In this document: positions 1 to 11,706 of the stretch, piece by piece
Layout: each line of letters opens with the position of its first letter
Numbering within the stretch: the first letter of the stretch is position 1
NCBI RefSeq assembly: GCF_900964775.1
Contig: NC_041806.1
Span: forward strand, 40,474,586 to 40,538,585
Source: Scleropages formosus
Lineage: Eukaryota; Chordata; Actinopteri; Osteoglossiformes; Osteoglossidae
Length of the DNA: 64,000 nucleotides
Direction: 5' to 3'
Made by a program: the position numbers and the translations under genes
Notes under the pieces: generated by a model
What the model was told of the DNA's origin: nothing
Seen by the model: only the letters and a program-made list of their open reading frames with translations
The model's database searches: none

Positions 1-267
1 GTATTTCTTTATTGATTTTTGAAGCAGAGATGGCAGCCAGTCATGTTAAATTATTGTCTTTACAGTTTTTCATAAAGCTTTAAACACTTTAAAAAAGAAA
101 AAAATTGTAGGAAGGTTATCAGGATTCATCTATCCTGAGTTTTATGCACCTACTCGTGCGATGAACATCGGTGCATAAAGTGGAAAGAAACAAACTAGGT
201 TTACTTAAGAATCGCATGTCTGTAACTATGTCTCTTTCTCCTAATGTAATGGACAAATTTGTATCTT

Positions 268-334
268 CTCTGAAACATACAACACTTTGGAGAAAAGCAT
301 CTGCTAAATGAATAAACGTAAATGTAAACGTACA
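268..334 (+). repeat. V-SINE-type 3' tail fragment
   Basis: The run TGGAGAAAAGCATCTGCTAA followed by ATGAATAAACG is the typical 3' end of V-SINE/DANA-like fish SINEs. The upstream body is too diverged to define. Confidence 0.7.
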
Positions 335-2120
335 CTGGAAAGTGCTTGCAGTGATTTTACACTTCCTTCAGCTGTAGTCTCCAAGTTGCAGGCTCTAGAG
401 GTCAAAACTGGCTCAACAGGATGCCATATGTTATCTGCCCTCTCAGTAGTTTCTAGTGACACTCATGTGGTCTTAGTTATTCTATTCTAACCAGTGTTCC
501 TCCAGACCAACTGGGGCTGGCTGTGGAATCTCACGAGAAAAGCCTTTTGGGGAAGTTCAATACAACAGAACTGATTCTGTAAGTAGAAGGTAGGTACAAA
601 TAAACCTTGCAATTATAAAGTCTCCTGTAACCTCACACCAATAACCTAATTTATACTTGCTTTGGTAACTGAGTCAAACTGAAGCAAACTCTTTCTTCAA
701 ACCCTTTTTTAATTACATCAGGCATCAAATTTACTTGCACTCCACCCACATCACTGACTCACTGGAACATTTGGCATTTTTGGCATGTAGGTTCCATCTA
801 CCAGGAAGAAAGTGGCTTGCTGGCCCCACCCTCACCAAAAGAATGCAAGCAGAAACTCAAAGAAAAACACTTAGGGGCCTAATCGGTTTGGGTTAAGGCT
901 GAGACGACACAGACAAATTGCCCGGGAACAGGGTGTGGCTCCTGCCTGAGCAAACAGTACTCAGAAGTTACAATTCCCACCTGGGTATGAACAGTACCAT
1001 TGGTAAGCCGCTGCTCCTCTACATACTTCAGAGGCGTGAGAAAGTGTGCAGAGCAGTTTTAAACTAGTTGAAGGCCCAGTCTGAATTCAGCTGATTGAAT
1101 CCTTCCTGTTTTTTTACTAAAGTATTTCTTGGTTAAGTAACAATAAGAGAAAAGCTCAAAGAAGCAGTAGTGTGGTACATCTTTGAATTTAGCCCATTTG
1201 ATCAGTTCCTGGCATGTGTTACTTGCCTGTTATGCCCATAATTTATCAAAGTGATTATGAATGTATTATTTTCCCAGTATAACATCATTGTAGCCATTCC
1301 ATATGGACAGGCACTGTAAACCAATCTTCTTTGTGGGGTCTAAAACAAGGTATGCCAGAAAGGGTACATTGGTTAATAATAATAACCTGAAATATCAACA
1401 ATAATGTAATTAGTATTGCATTAGGTAATTATACAATGGAAATATAACAGTAGATAAATTTTAATCACATATATATAGGGCATATATACTGCTTTCACCA
1501 CAGTGTTTTAATGTTTTTACTTGTAGGAATTTAATGCAAGCAAATGTCGTTTGACTGCCACCCTGAAGTGATGGGTGATGTGATGTTACCTCTTAAATTA
1601 GATCGTCAAGAAGGTTTATTACCTCCTTCACAGAAAAACTCTCGGTTCCAGTTCTCGGATGGCACTCTAGTTCTGTATTTCAGTTGATCAGCCTGTGAAA
1701 TGTGCCACAGTAGGTGCAGAGGATTCTGTTTTGATCAGCTATATAGGGTGGAGCTGCTAACATAAATACTACGGTCTCTGTGATGTGAGGCCTGTGCCTT
1801 TATACAAGTCGTAATCTCTCAGTGGGCGGTGTGTCCCCTTGCTGGATCGGTTCAATTCATATTCATTTCATTTCTTGCTGAAGAAAGCTCTGTTATCTTC
1901 GTTTTTGAGTATATCTTTAGTGCAGGCACGCAACAGAGGGCAATTATTTGACCAAGGCGTCTTAAGAAAATAAACTCAGCCAGACCACACTGGACTTCTG
2001 TCATGTTTGGCTTGGCTTCAGGATCCTTTGTCAGACATCTCTGCTGGGTTTTACTGAATGTCAGTGGTGAGGAGTTGCAGTTTTGTATAGATCTTTAAAA
2101 TGCTGAACACTATGATATTT

Positions 2121-2569
2121 AAAACACATAGGCTTCCGCGGCTGGTGTCAATTGACTGGGGTTTAGGGTTAGGGTTAGTCTTCTGGATGAGACTGTGTTG
2201 TGTAGGAAACTGGTTCCGACGTTTCACTTCCCTTGTTGGAAGCATCTTCAGGGAGCTTCCACATCTTGCAAAGGCTGGATGTGAAATGGAGTGTTCGACG
2301 AGGGTGGGTGTATTTATGGGCGGGGTCAGGGTCGAAGGTCGTAGCGGGTGGTCCCATTGGGTGGTGTCCTTGCTGTGATTGCCACCTGCACTGTATCTTT
2401 CGAGTTACTGGTCGGGTATCTTGTTCCGTAAAATCCCGAATCTCCTCGTCAACTTGAAGGTTTCCTCTCCGAAGAGGTTACATATCAAAACACGTAGGCT
2501 TCAGCGTGATACAGTCGGAACCAGTTTCCTACATGACGCGGTCTCATCCAGAAGACTTAAAACCCCAGT
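2121..2569. mobile_element. Small retroelement insertion, Penelope-like candidate, with 13-bp target duplication
   Basis: A perfect 13-bp direct repeat CACTATGATATTT (2108-2120 and 2570-2582) brackets 449 bp. Inside, a 43-nt arm at 2178-2220 recurs inverted at 2514-2556 with four mismatches, extended outward by ACTGGGGTTT on each side, and AAAACACATAGGCTTCCGCG at 2121 recurs in direct orientation at about 2487. Mixed direct and inverted terminal copies plus a short target duplication suit a Penelope-like element or a twin-primed LINE insertion; the family name is inference. No protein domain is recognisable. Confidence 0.5.
2159..2177 (+). repeat. Short telomere-like TTAGGG run
   Basis: GGTTTAGGGTTAGGGTTAG holds two and a half TTAGGG units. 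It sits within the left inverted arm of the 2121-2569 element, at a point where the right arm is about ten bases shorter. Confidence 0.7.
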
Positions 2570-2996
2570 CACTATGATATTTGTTGATAGTCACAACAGG
2601 TATGTGTATCTCTCTGAAAAACCAAGCACAGGCCACTAAACGCTATTAATTTCCTCATAACTGCAAAAAAATTCTCACAAAACTTGTCAGTATTGTTGCT
2701 GTCATGTCTCAAAGCACTTCTGAGAGTGTTATATTATTCCTGGTGGAGTGTTGGATAACATGCATTTACATTGGAGACCCAATGAAATCTAAATCCTGTA
2801 TACATCACACTTTGACCCTAAACAAGCTGGATGTCAGCTGAATGTTTTTGAGATACAAAATTGTGCAATTAATTATTACTTGCTGTAACAGAGGTATGAC
2901 TGAACTTGTCAAAGATTTTGTTTTTCAGATGTTGAGGTAGAGCATGCTGCGTGAATCTACTGAAATGTTATCTTTCCATCTGGTGACACTGTCAGC

Positions 2997-3221
2997 GCAC
3001 ACACATACACATACACATACACATATTCTGAACCGCTTGTCCCATACGGGGTCATGGGGAACCAGAGCCTACCCAGCAACAGAGGGCGTAGGGCCGGAGG
3101 GGGAGGGGACACACCCAGGACGGGATGCCAGTCCGTTGCAAGGCACCCCAAGCGGGACTCGAACCCCAGACCCACTGGAGAGCAGGACCCGGTCCAACCA
3201 ACTGCGCCACTGTGCCCCCCT
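2997..3221 (-). mobile_element. tRNA-derived SINE with (TG)n tail, near full length
   Basis: Read on the minus strand, the element starts with a tRNA-like head (GCGCAGTTGG, GGTTCGAGTCC as box A/B-like parts), continues through a conserved body (GGGTTAGGCTCTGG type), and ends in a TG-rich tail. An 11-bp target duplication ACACTGTCAGC flanks it (2986-2996 and 3222-3232), so it is a fairly recent insertion. Confidence 0.9.
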
Positions 3222-3591
3222 ACACTGTCAGCACAACCCTACATATTTGTCTTATACTGTACCATCCACCCTTTCAGTAACTTTCTAGGATGTGAGGGTT
3301 TTTAACTGTTTGTGATGAATGAGACATATTGTCATCTATGTCTAAAATGTCTCACATTTTGTGTATGGCACTAAGTTGGTGGAACAGAGAAAACTGTTTA
3401 AATTAATTGTTTGTTGTGATTCTGCAAATGAATGATGGGGAAAAGCAAATCACAACTCATATTTGCATAGCAGGTGAATCTGTTCTAGGGAGTGCTGATT
3501 GACAAATATCACTGTAATCCTGATTAACAAATATCACCGTAATCTTAAAGCGACTGTAACAGAATAATTTTGACGGCAATAGTGAAAGCAG

Positions 3592-3799
3592 ACATTTATT
3601 CATTTAGCTGATGCTTTTTTTTCAAAGCAACTTATAATGTTAGAATTATTTCATGCTTGCTATTATTTACCCATTTATGTAACTGGGCAATTTTTTACTG
3701 GAGCAGTTAGAGTAAGTACATCACACCAAGACACTACAGTCAAAAACAAGGATTGAACCTGTAACTTTTGGAGCCAGTAGTGCTAACCACTATGCTATC
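3592..3799 (-). mobile_element. V-SINE-type SINE
   Basis: On the minus strand the copy reads a tRNA-like head (AGTGGTTAGCACTACTGGCT), a middle with AAATTGCCCAGTTA, and a tail ending in GCATCAGCTAAATGAATAAA. It matches the copies at 39068, 54424 and 25548. Confidence 0.8.
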
Positions 3800-4317
3800 A
3801 ATCAACAGTTTGCCTTCGGAAAAAATACCTGTAATAACAGATCCGTGGGTAGTAGTATGTGTATTTCTCTAATCAGACTGAATTCAGAGACACCAAAGTC
3901 TTGAATGTTTACTGGTGAGTGTAGCTTTTGGCTGTGGTGTTGCATAAATACATTTCATGATATACAAAATACTTTGAAATGTATGAAATTCCTTGTGTCA
4001 TTTTCTCAGAGGTTCCTCTTTTAGTAGAGTAGACAGTGACTCTCACTACCTGGATGGTCTATGGATTAAGATACTGCTCCTCTTAAGGACTCGAGTGGTC
4101 TCATTCCCTGAATTGCTTTAATATACCTCATCAACTGAGGCTGTGGTCTGATGTACCTGAAAAACTACAATTAGCAAATAACAGCCTGATCTCCTGATCT
4201 CATGATCTCAAAACCGCTACATAAATTTGCATCACATCCTAGGCAGCTTCTACTGGAAACTGCTCATGTAATATACAATATTAAAAATGATGGTATTTGA
4301 AAATCCTCTTTATTGCA

Positions 4318-4475
4318 TTGTCTATAACCGCTCATCCCAAGCAGGGTCGCGGCAAGCCGGAACCTACCCAGCAACACAGAGCACAGGGCCGAAGGGGCAC
4401 ACCCTTGTCAGGACACCAGTCCACCACAAGGCACCCCAAACAGGGCTTGAACCTCAGACTTGCCATACAGTGGGC
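4318..4475 (-). mobile_element. Degenerate tRNA-derived SINE
   Basis: This is an older, diverged copy of the SINE at 2997. The tail side (GACCCTGCTTGGGATGAGCG on the minus strand) and middle are recognisable, while the tRNA head is largely eroded and the TG tail is gone. Confidence 0.75.
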
Positions 4476-5699
4476 ACATACCACACCATGCAATGCCACA
4501 CCACATCATGCCATGGCACCCTCTTTATTATTTTTTCTTTACTACTTGTGCATGGGAACTGCTAGGAAATTGATCATATATATAAGTTTCATGCTTTTTG
4601 TGTTTTTAGTCGGGGGCACTGCCTTCAGATGTTCCACTAGAAGAAGTAATGCTGGTGAAGAACCTCAAGCTGCATGTTGAAGCACAGGCCATCTAGAAAA
4701 CAGAAACTCTCAATAAGCTACGTCTGCCAGCAGAGGAAAGAATTCAACTGAACTGCTAATAGTGACAGCTTTTTAAAAGTGCATTAATAGAGGTACATCT
4801 TGGCTTGGTGGCAATGCTTGTGAAACTAAACTGTGCAAATTTTCGCACTAGACCAACCTAGTTATTCTACATAAAAGACTGTGGGTCAATTCATCATCAA
4901 GCAGAGTATAGAGTTGCTTATTGTGTGTATATCATGGCATTGTGGCTGGTAGACTCAGTGAGGTTGACGGGGTGATGACAGCGATGACGATACAATGGTT
5001 CGCCCACATTCACTCAGCTACTAGGAAGTGCGGGACCATGTCTGCAGGACATACTTGCCGCTGGTTTCCATGGCAAATGGAAAAACAACATACTGGGTCA
5101 GCTATTATACCACAGATTCCAGAAGAAGTGTTTGTGCTCTGTTTGAATACTAGCTCTTTCAGAAACAAAGCAATTCCCTCTGTCCCTGCTACCCTGAAAA
5201 TACACAGCATTATATACTGGTGGTCTTACGTATCATCAATATCAGTTGTGGACGACTACTTTGTCACATATTACATCTGATAATTTATTCTGGAAGCCTT
5301 GAGCAACAATATGTTATTCCCGTCGATTGTTTTCACTTTGTTGTTAATGACAAGACAAGCATGAATTTTTGGAACCTATCTCTTTTAGCCCTGGCAGCAA
5401 CTCCCTTCTCCCGGCAGTCTGTCTCTGTGTGTGCTTGTCCTGTTTTGGCAGTCACCCAGTGGCCTTTTCTGCCCGAGACAGCGTGCAGTGGCTTGTCATT
5501 ACCCGCTCCACCCATATGCCAGCCAGCGCCCAGTGGTTCAGGATGAATGCATGAGCTCCCTGATCTGAGCAGAATTAAGGAGCAGAGGTGTTCTACCTGT
5601 TGGTTCCCCTGATGGGGTCCCTCGCTCTCTCTACTGCTCCTTCTTTTCACAATCTCCACCTCCTGCATCTTCTATCCTTCCTTCTGCTTCTCCCACTAA

Positions 5700-6025
5700 C
5701 ATCATACGGGTGTTGGTTCAGTCCACGTTCAGTGTGTGGCATTTGCCTGTTCTCCCTATGTTTGGGCTTCCTCTAGGTGGTCCTGTTTCCTCCCACAATT
5801 CAAAGACATGCATTTCAGATAGACTGGTTGCTCTAAATTGCTTGTAGTGCTGCAGTGTGACACTCTGTGAGGGAATATATTTGTGTGACTATTCTGCAAT
5901 GGACTGGAATCCCATCTGGAGTGCAGTCTGCTTAACCTAGCACCCTGTGTTTCCACAGTAGGTTCTGGATCACCTTGACCACGCACTAAGACAAGCAGTT
6001 AATGATTCTGAGTAAATGAATGACC
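5700..6025 (+). repeat. Diverged interspersed repeat with fish LINE/SINE-type 3' part
   Basis: The order CATTTGCCTGTTCTCCCTATG, TTTCCTCCCACAATTCAAAG, GCAATGGACTGGAATCCCAT and a tail with GACAAGCAGTTAATGATTCT and GAATGAATGA is that of a common but old fish repeat. Fragments of the same tail type recur at 36481 and 49195. Confidence 0.55.
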
Positions 6026-6375
6026 ATACCAAGCAAAGTTAATCCAAAAAGTGATGTAGTGTCATTGCTGGGGATGTAGGCCAATGCTATTTTCAGGGCA
6101 AGGGTGATGTCATTGTTGAGTGAGAAGGCTCAAGCCACCTTCAAATTCACAGGGTGATGCTATCCCTTGCATGCCAGTTTCCAGTAGGTTGTTTGGTATT
6201 TGCTGGTATTTGATATTGTACAATTCAATTCATGTCACATATACACCCAGCCATCATACTATAATTTGTATTATGCAAGGCTTTTGTGTCTCATGGTGAA
6301 CCACTATCTTCTCTTCAAGAGGCTGGAGAGATGCTTGCTTTACAGTGTAGCCAGATATAAATAAAGCTCCTAAGT

Positions 6376-6493
6376 CTGTCTGTCTGAAACCACTTGTCCT
6401 AAGCGGGGGTTGCGGCAAACCAGAGTCTAACCCGTCAACACAGGGCGCAAGGCTGGAGGGGGAGAGGACACACCCAGGACGGTACGCCAGTCC
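6376..6493 (-). mobile_element. 5'-truncated tRNA-derived SINE with perfect 12-bp target duplication
   Basis: Only the 3' part of the SINE is present, up to the GCGTACCGTCCTGG block. AAGCTCCTAAGT flanks it on both sides (6364-6375 and 6494-6505), so the truncation happened at insertion, as expected for target-primed reverse transcription. The tail is CTGT-like rather than TG. Confidence 0.88.
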
Positions 6494-7577
6494 AAGCTCC
6501 TAAGTGGATGTGAAAATTCCACAAAACAAGTTCCACTTTAAGATCTAGCGAAACTGCTGTAGGTAGAATTCCATCCATTTTACATGACTTACCAGGGTGA
6601 AGATTGCAGTTTTAGGAAAATGTATGAGAAAAAATAAAAGCCAGAATGGAATCATGATTTGTACAAACCCTGATAGACTGAAAGATAGAAGTAACCACTG
6701 ATGCCAAAGATCCAGATAACCTTGTAATGCTGATGGAAAGATTACTTTCCCTTTTCATCAGGCTCAAGTGGATCGACCTGTTGACTTTTGTGAAGCAGTA
6801 TTGCCAGATTCTATGAGCTATCTTTTGAACTCTGCACAGCTTCCAGTTTGTTGCTATGGGTTTTTGAGGAACATTGGTAAAGGCATACCACATCAAAATC
6901 AAGTGCCCACAACGACTATGAATCATTTTGCCTTCCCTACATTTGTTCATATACTGATTGCTGAAAGACTGCCGCCTTCTACCCAAGAAACTGCAAGAAT
7001 TCATTTGTAGAAAGTTAAGGTCCATATACCAAGTTCAGCTTTCTTTGTAGGGTGTTTTGTTCTATGAAGATACAGCTTGCTAATTCCTCTTTGTGATATG
7101 AATTTTTATTCCACATAGCAATGGAATATGAGACAAGGTGTGGTTGCCAGACACAATGAAACACAATGAAATGGCTTTTTTTAACGTGGCCAGGTATGTC
7201 TGACCAACTAAGAGCCAATGTAGCTGTGCTTGAGGGAGGTTCCAAGAACATCATTCAGTATGGAGTTTCTGAACAAAGGGAAAGGGGCTTAGAACTCATG
7301 ACATGAATGGTCTTCTTGTAGCTATATATGTCCAAGCTGTGAAGGGTCTTAAACAATTCTTTCAGGAGTTAACCAGTCAAAATTGGGCTTGTTTTTGTCT
7401 TGTAGAAAACACTGCTTATCTCTGACAGAGTGCACCATCCAACATTCAACTCACTTTCACTTCATTACTTACTTAGCATGCCTGAAAAAATGGAGACGAG
7501 ACCAGGTGTCTCCTAAAAAGTCATTTTCATGTTGTCACAATGTGAAAACAGATATACTACTGAGGTTACCTCGTAAG

Positions 7578-7771
7578 GAGGGCACGGTGGCGGAGTGGGT
7601 TTAGCCAGGTCCCACTCTCTGGTGGGTCTGTGTTTTGAGTCCTGCTTGGGGTGACTTGCGATGGACTGACGTCACATCCTGGGTGTGTTCCCTCCCCCTC
7701 CAGCCTTGCACTCTGTGTTGCCGGGTTAGGCTCCGGTTTGCCGCGACCCAGCTTGGGACAAGCGGTTTCAG

Positions 7772-7818
<47 letters not shown>
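7578..7818 (+). mobile_element. Full-length tRNA-derived SINE with long (GT)n tail
   Basis: The head GTGGCGGAGTGGGTTTAGCC, the body, and a tail of about 22 GT units are complete. The target duplication GTTACCTCGTAAG (7565-7577 and 7819-7831) is perfect, so this is one of the younger copies. Confidence 0.93.
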
Positions 7819-7823
<5 letters not shown>

Positions 7824-8850
7824 CTCGTAAGACCAAGGTGGAAAAAATTATTGCAGTTGTACCCCTAACCCCTTTCAACTTTTAACAATATAGTGTATTT
7901 GAGAAGATACACAAAGTTTCCCTATGTCATGTTCTGCAGGGACCATTACGAGTAAAACAGTAGACTTTCACTAAAATGGCTCAGAACTATGTAGAAAACC
8001 TTGGAATTATGTGGCATAAGAGAAGGACTATTAAGGCCTCTACCCCATAAATGAATCACCGGGAGAAGAATGAGGTCATTTCAGGAGACTGGGAGGAGCA
8101 GAGAACACAGACACAAGGACTGAAAAGGCCACAGCAATATTAGAAATAAACTGTGAAATATGATTATGAGAGAACTAGGCACATAACCCCGATTAAATAC
8201 TGTCCCCCAGAGCAAATGGGTTCTGTGTGTGCATCTATTAAATGAGAGGAGACTAGATAATTACCAGAAGGCCTTTGTTGTCTTTTTATGACCTACATAA
8301 TATACAGTATATGGTGTTATAAGTCATGGTGGCAATTAGCACTGTTAGTACCACAGTATTCGCTCTGCATGGGCTAAATACCCATAACACAGGGTTATAG
8401 CACATAACCTGCTATAACCTGCTCTGATTAAATTGGGCCCTCCTGTATTTACTGGATCCATTATGTTTTGGCGTTGGGGAATAAGACTTTGTTCTTCTTG
8501 ACTACACATCTGCAGGGTTAATGATACTCTCGGTGGTGTACAGGGAATGAGGAAAAGAACGCAACAGTCCGTGAACCCAGCCTAAAGATCACAGAACTGT
8601 TTTTGCTCAAGATTTTATTCATCATTACTGACTGAGCCGATTGCCCCTACACTTTTCAGCTGTTAGTATTATATTTAAGCTTTTGAACTTCAAACTGTTT
8701 TTCTGACATTAAGTGAGACCAAAGGAAACTCATAAAGGCATGTTAGCACTTCCCTAAAAAGAAATCACAAGGCTGGATTTACCCTCCACGAGCAAGATAT
8801 ACACTGACCACTGTGGAACCCATGAAATAATACATGAGCACTGAGATCCA

Positions 8851-9051
8851 AGGGGTGCGGTAGCGCAGTAGGTTTGACCGGGTCCTGCTCTCTGGTGGGT
8901 CTGGGGTTTGAGTCCTGCTTGGGGTGCCTTGTGATGGACTGGCATCCCGTCCTGGGTGTGTCCCCTCCGGCCTTCTGCCCTGTGTTGCCGGGTTAGGCTC
9001 CGGCTCCCCACGACTCCATATGGGACAAGCAGTTTCAGATGGTGTGTGTGT
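8851..9051 (+). mobile_element. Full-length tRNA-derived SINE
   Basis: The copy runs from GGTGCGGTAGCGCAGTAGG through the shared body to a short TG tail. GCACTGAGATCCA (8838-8850) and GCACTAAGATCCA (9052-9064) are a 13-bp target duplication with one difference. Confidence 0.92.
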
Positions 9052-10294
9052 GCACTAAGATCCAGTCCACTTCAGCCTCATGCTGGTCTCATAGAAGGTA
9101 CTGCAGCATCAAAATACTGACTACCAAATTTAAAAAACACTTTCAGGTGCATACTTGCAGGCAGGTGAATACCCATGCACTTTATCAGAAGAGAATTCCA
9201 GCTGCTACCTAGTTGTCATCTCACTTGCTTGTATGTGAGCTATACAGTGAAAAAGGGACTGATGGAGGATGATTCCATTGAATAAGAGGGGAGAGGTCTT
9301 CTTCTGCCTGCCTGTTATGGGCCAGCAGTGTAACTTCCCCCAGCGAGTCAGCAGCAAAAATATTGAAGCTCAAAGCACAGAGTCAATAACCCTGGCTATG
9401 CTTATCGCTGAGGAATCCATCAGTCCAAATTCACACTTTAATTTTTTTATTGTCTTGTTGGCCTGCGTATAATTCTGGGACTTTCTGCTCCCACTGATCT
9501 AGTAGCTGTGGGTAGTGTGGGTATGATTGCTAGTTTTATGATATATTTGATGTCTGAACACATTACCCTGTGGTCCCTGTGTCTGAGGAGATTATTATTT
9601 TTTTTCCTTTCAACACAACAATTACATTAGCATGATGCAGTCTTCTTGGACTATGATTATCATTAAAATGGGATCTCAAAGTAAGATGTGATCATGGAGC
9701 GAGACAGGATTAGTAAGTACCACAAACAGCATTAAGAACAAGTAAGAATGTTGTAATAAAATAGTATAAACAGTAAATCAATTTGACAAACAATCATGAA
9801 TAAATATAAAGAAAACAATTCCGAGAGGGTGATTTACAAGAGAAATATTAAAATTATACAGCATATTTCAATATATCACCGACTACTGACAAATTAATAT
9901 TGTTGAGAGTCAAATTAGCCGCAGGCAAGACCTCGTTTTAATGTCTGGTTACAGCAGTCTGAATGAGCTCCTGAGTTACAGGACAGCTGATACCGTTTAC
10001 GGCACTGTTGCCTCGGTTGCACCCTCTTTGGGGGCGCTCCTTTTTATTTGCGCCCTGGCACTCTGCTCGTTGTGTCGTTCTGTGACGGAGAGCTTCATGG
10101 AGCAAGCGAGGCTCGCTGATCCTACATCAGAGATATCCGTGATCTTTGGTTCTCGCAGCCTTCAGCAGCCATGTGACTGAGAAACATCTCAGCTGCGTTG
10201 GTGAGACCACTTTAAGAGTGAGCACAGCGTCTGCCCTCGCTCCGTTCCGGCAAACCGCATGAGTGGGCTCTACAGTACAGAGCAAGCACACATG

Positions 10295-10318
10295 CACACA
10301 CACACACACACACACACA
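10295..10318. repeat. (CA)n microsatellite
   Basis: This is a simple run of about 12 CA units with no SINE body beside it. Confidence 0.9.
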
Positions 10319-10540
10319 TACTTTGACACATACAGAGTCTGCAGGAGGGAATTCTCTGCTCCTCTACTGGGGATTAATTTACCCTGTACGTACATACATA
10401 TGAGTGGTCAGTCTGTTTATAGATTTGTACGACTGTGTGCACGTTTGTTATTTGTGTGTATGTTTGCGCATCTTTTTAAATACGTGCATTAGTATTTTTT
10501 CTGCTTATTTGTGTGTTTATGTCTTTATGTGTGCCTGTAG

Positions 10541-10929
10541 ACCTGCAAGCTGTATTCTGGACAGCCTCCATGAATGATGCAGTCCCCGTCGTCAGTGTGA
10601 GCAGAGTGCAGACTGGTTTCAAGCTGCACGCACCTCCTCACGTACAGCGCTGTTCGCAAGACCGCAGGACGTATGACTTTGATGAAGGTGAGCTTTACCC
10701 TTGTACTGCAGATCCCCCTGCTTCCTGCTCCTCTGCTACCATCCTTCTCACTACCTCATCTCTGCTCTCTTCTCGCTCTTCCCCTTCCTCCCTCATATCT
10801 CCCCCTTCTTTTCCCATCTTTCTACTCCCTCTATCTCTCCTCAACCCCCTCCACCCCTTCACTCTGTCATCTAACTTGCCTCGTTCTCCCATAGTCGACA
10901 CCAAGACGATGGCTCCTGGGCTCTCGTGA
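10541..10929 (+). other. Unassigned pair of exon-like segments
   Basis: A pyrimidine-rich acceptor ending at 10540 opens a reading frame that runs to a consensus GTGAGC donor after 10687 (coding ...RRTYDFDE). A second strong acceptor at 10895 (TCTCCCATAG) restores the frame for VDTKTMAPGLS and a stop ending at 10929. The protein resembles no family I recognise. An upstream frame (9941-10180) has a hydrophobic stretch LGALLFICALALCSLC but no clear splice link. The pair could be the end of a small lineage-specific gene or chance. Confidence 0.2.
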
Positions 10930-11313
10930 CTCAGCACGAGCATCCAGCTGAAACAAGGTGTGAAGCACCGGTGTACTTTTCCCTCATTCTTCACAAGTGA
11001 ATGCGTGCGTGATTCCTCAGAGAGCACTAGACAACTGGAAAACATTTTCATAATCATGACTCTCACCAGGCCTTCCTGCGCAGGGGAGAGGGTGCACATA
11101 AACCAGGCCCCACCAGGGAAATGTGACAGTGCTGTTCAGCATCACCCCCTGTAGAGGTATCCATGTTGGTCGGCTGAGAAGGACAGGCGGAGCACGTCGT
11201 CCCACATTACAAAGTTCCCCAATAAAAAGACTCAGATGATCTGCGCCCATGCTCCTACGTTTAATGTAGGCTGCTTCGACCTGTATAACCGGGGTGCAGC
11301 TCTGGAGTTCTTT

Positions 11314-11706
11314 TATGTCATGTTTCCTTTCGGAAGACAAAGGCCGGACCCAAGCGCGGTGCTCAAGAAGCTTTATTCCAGGGAAAACCCAAAACTCGTG
11401 ATCCAAAAAACAAGCAGGGGACGTCGAGGTGCGAACGTAACCAAAGGGAGAATCCGAGAGACGTAATCCAGACTAGACAGGCAGAAGGTCAAAAGCCGAT
11501 AGGGAGTACTAGGAGGGCTACGGGAAAGGGTACGGGCAACACGACGCACAAGGAAACCAGGGTAAGTAAGGGACTGCCATATGCACAGGAGCAAGAAGCA
11601 ATGCTGAACGGAGGTTCCACGTCTTTCTCTACTCCGAGCTCCCCTTTTAAGTGGTCATCCTGTGATCCGCCGCAGGTGTTCCTTGTTGCGTGGAGGTCAT
11701 GACATT
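11314..11706. repeat. Unclassified interspersed repeat candidate
   Basis: The sequence with AAGCTTTATTCCAGGGAAAA, AATCCAAAAAACAAGCAGGG-like strings and CAGGTGTTCCTTGTTGCGTG resembles a dispersed fish repeat that I recall but cannot name. Weak inverted ends (GTCATG near 11317, CATGAC near 11697) may be termini. No coding domain is seen. Confidence 0.35.

Noticed and set aside
2944-3288. Open frames with [16 protein letters not shown]-like peptides, repeated in many places
   Set aside because: They are translations of the tRNA-derived SINE body and recur with every copy; not a protein family.
6612-7025. 137-aa minus-strand open frame
   Set aside because: No domain, no start context or splice evidence, and ordinary AT-rich composition; likely chance.
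8851-9051. tRNA-like box A and box B sequences
   Set aside because: They belong to SINE heads. None folds convincingly into a free-standing tRNA gene with an acceptor stem.
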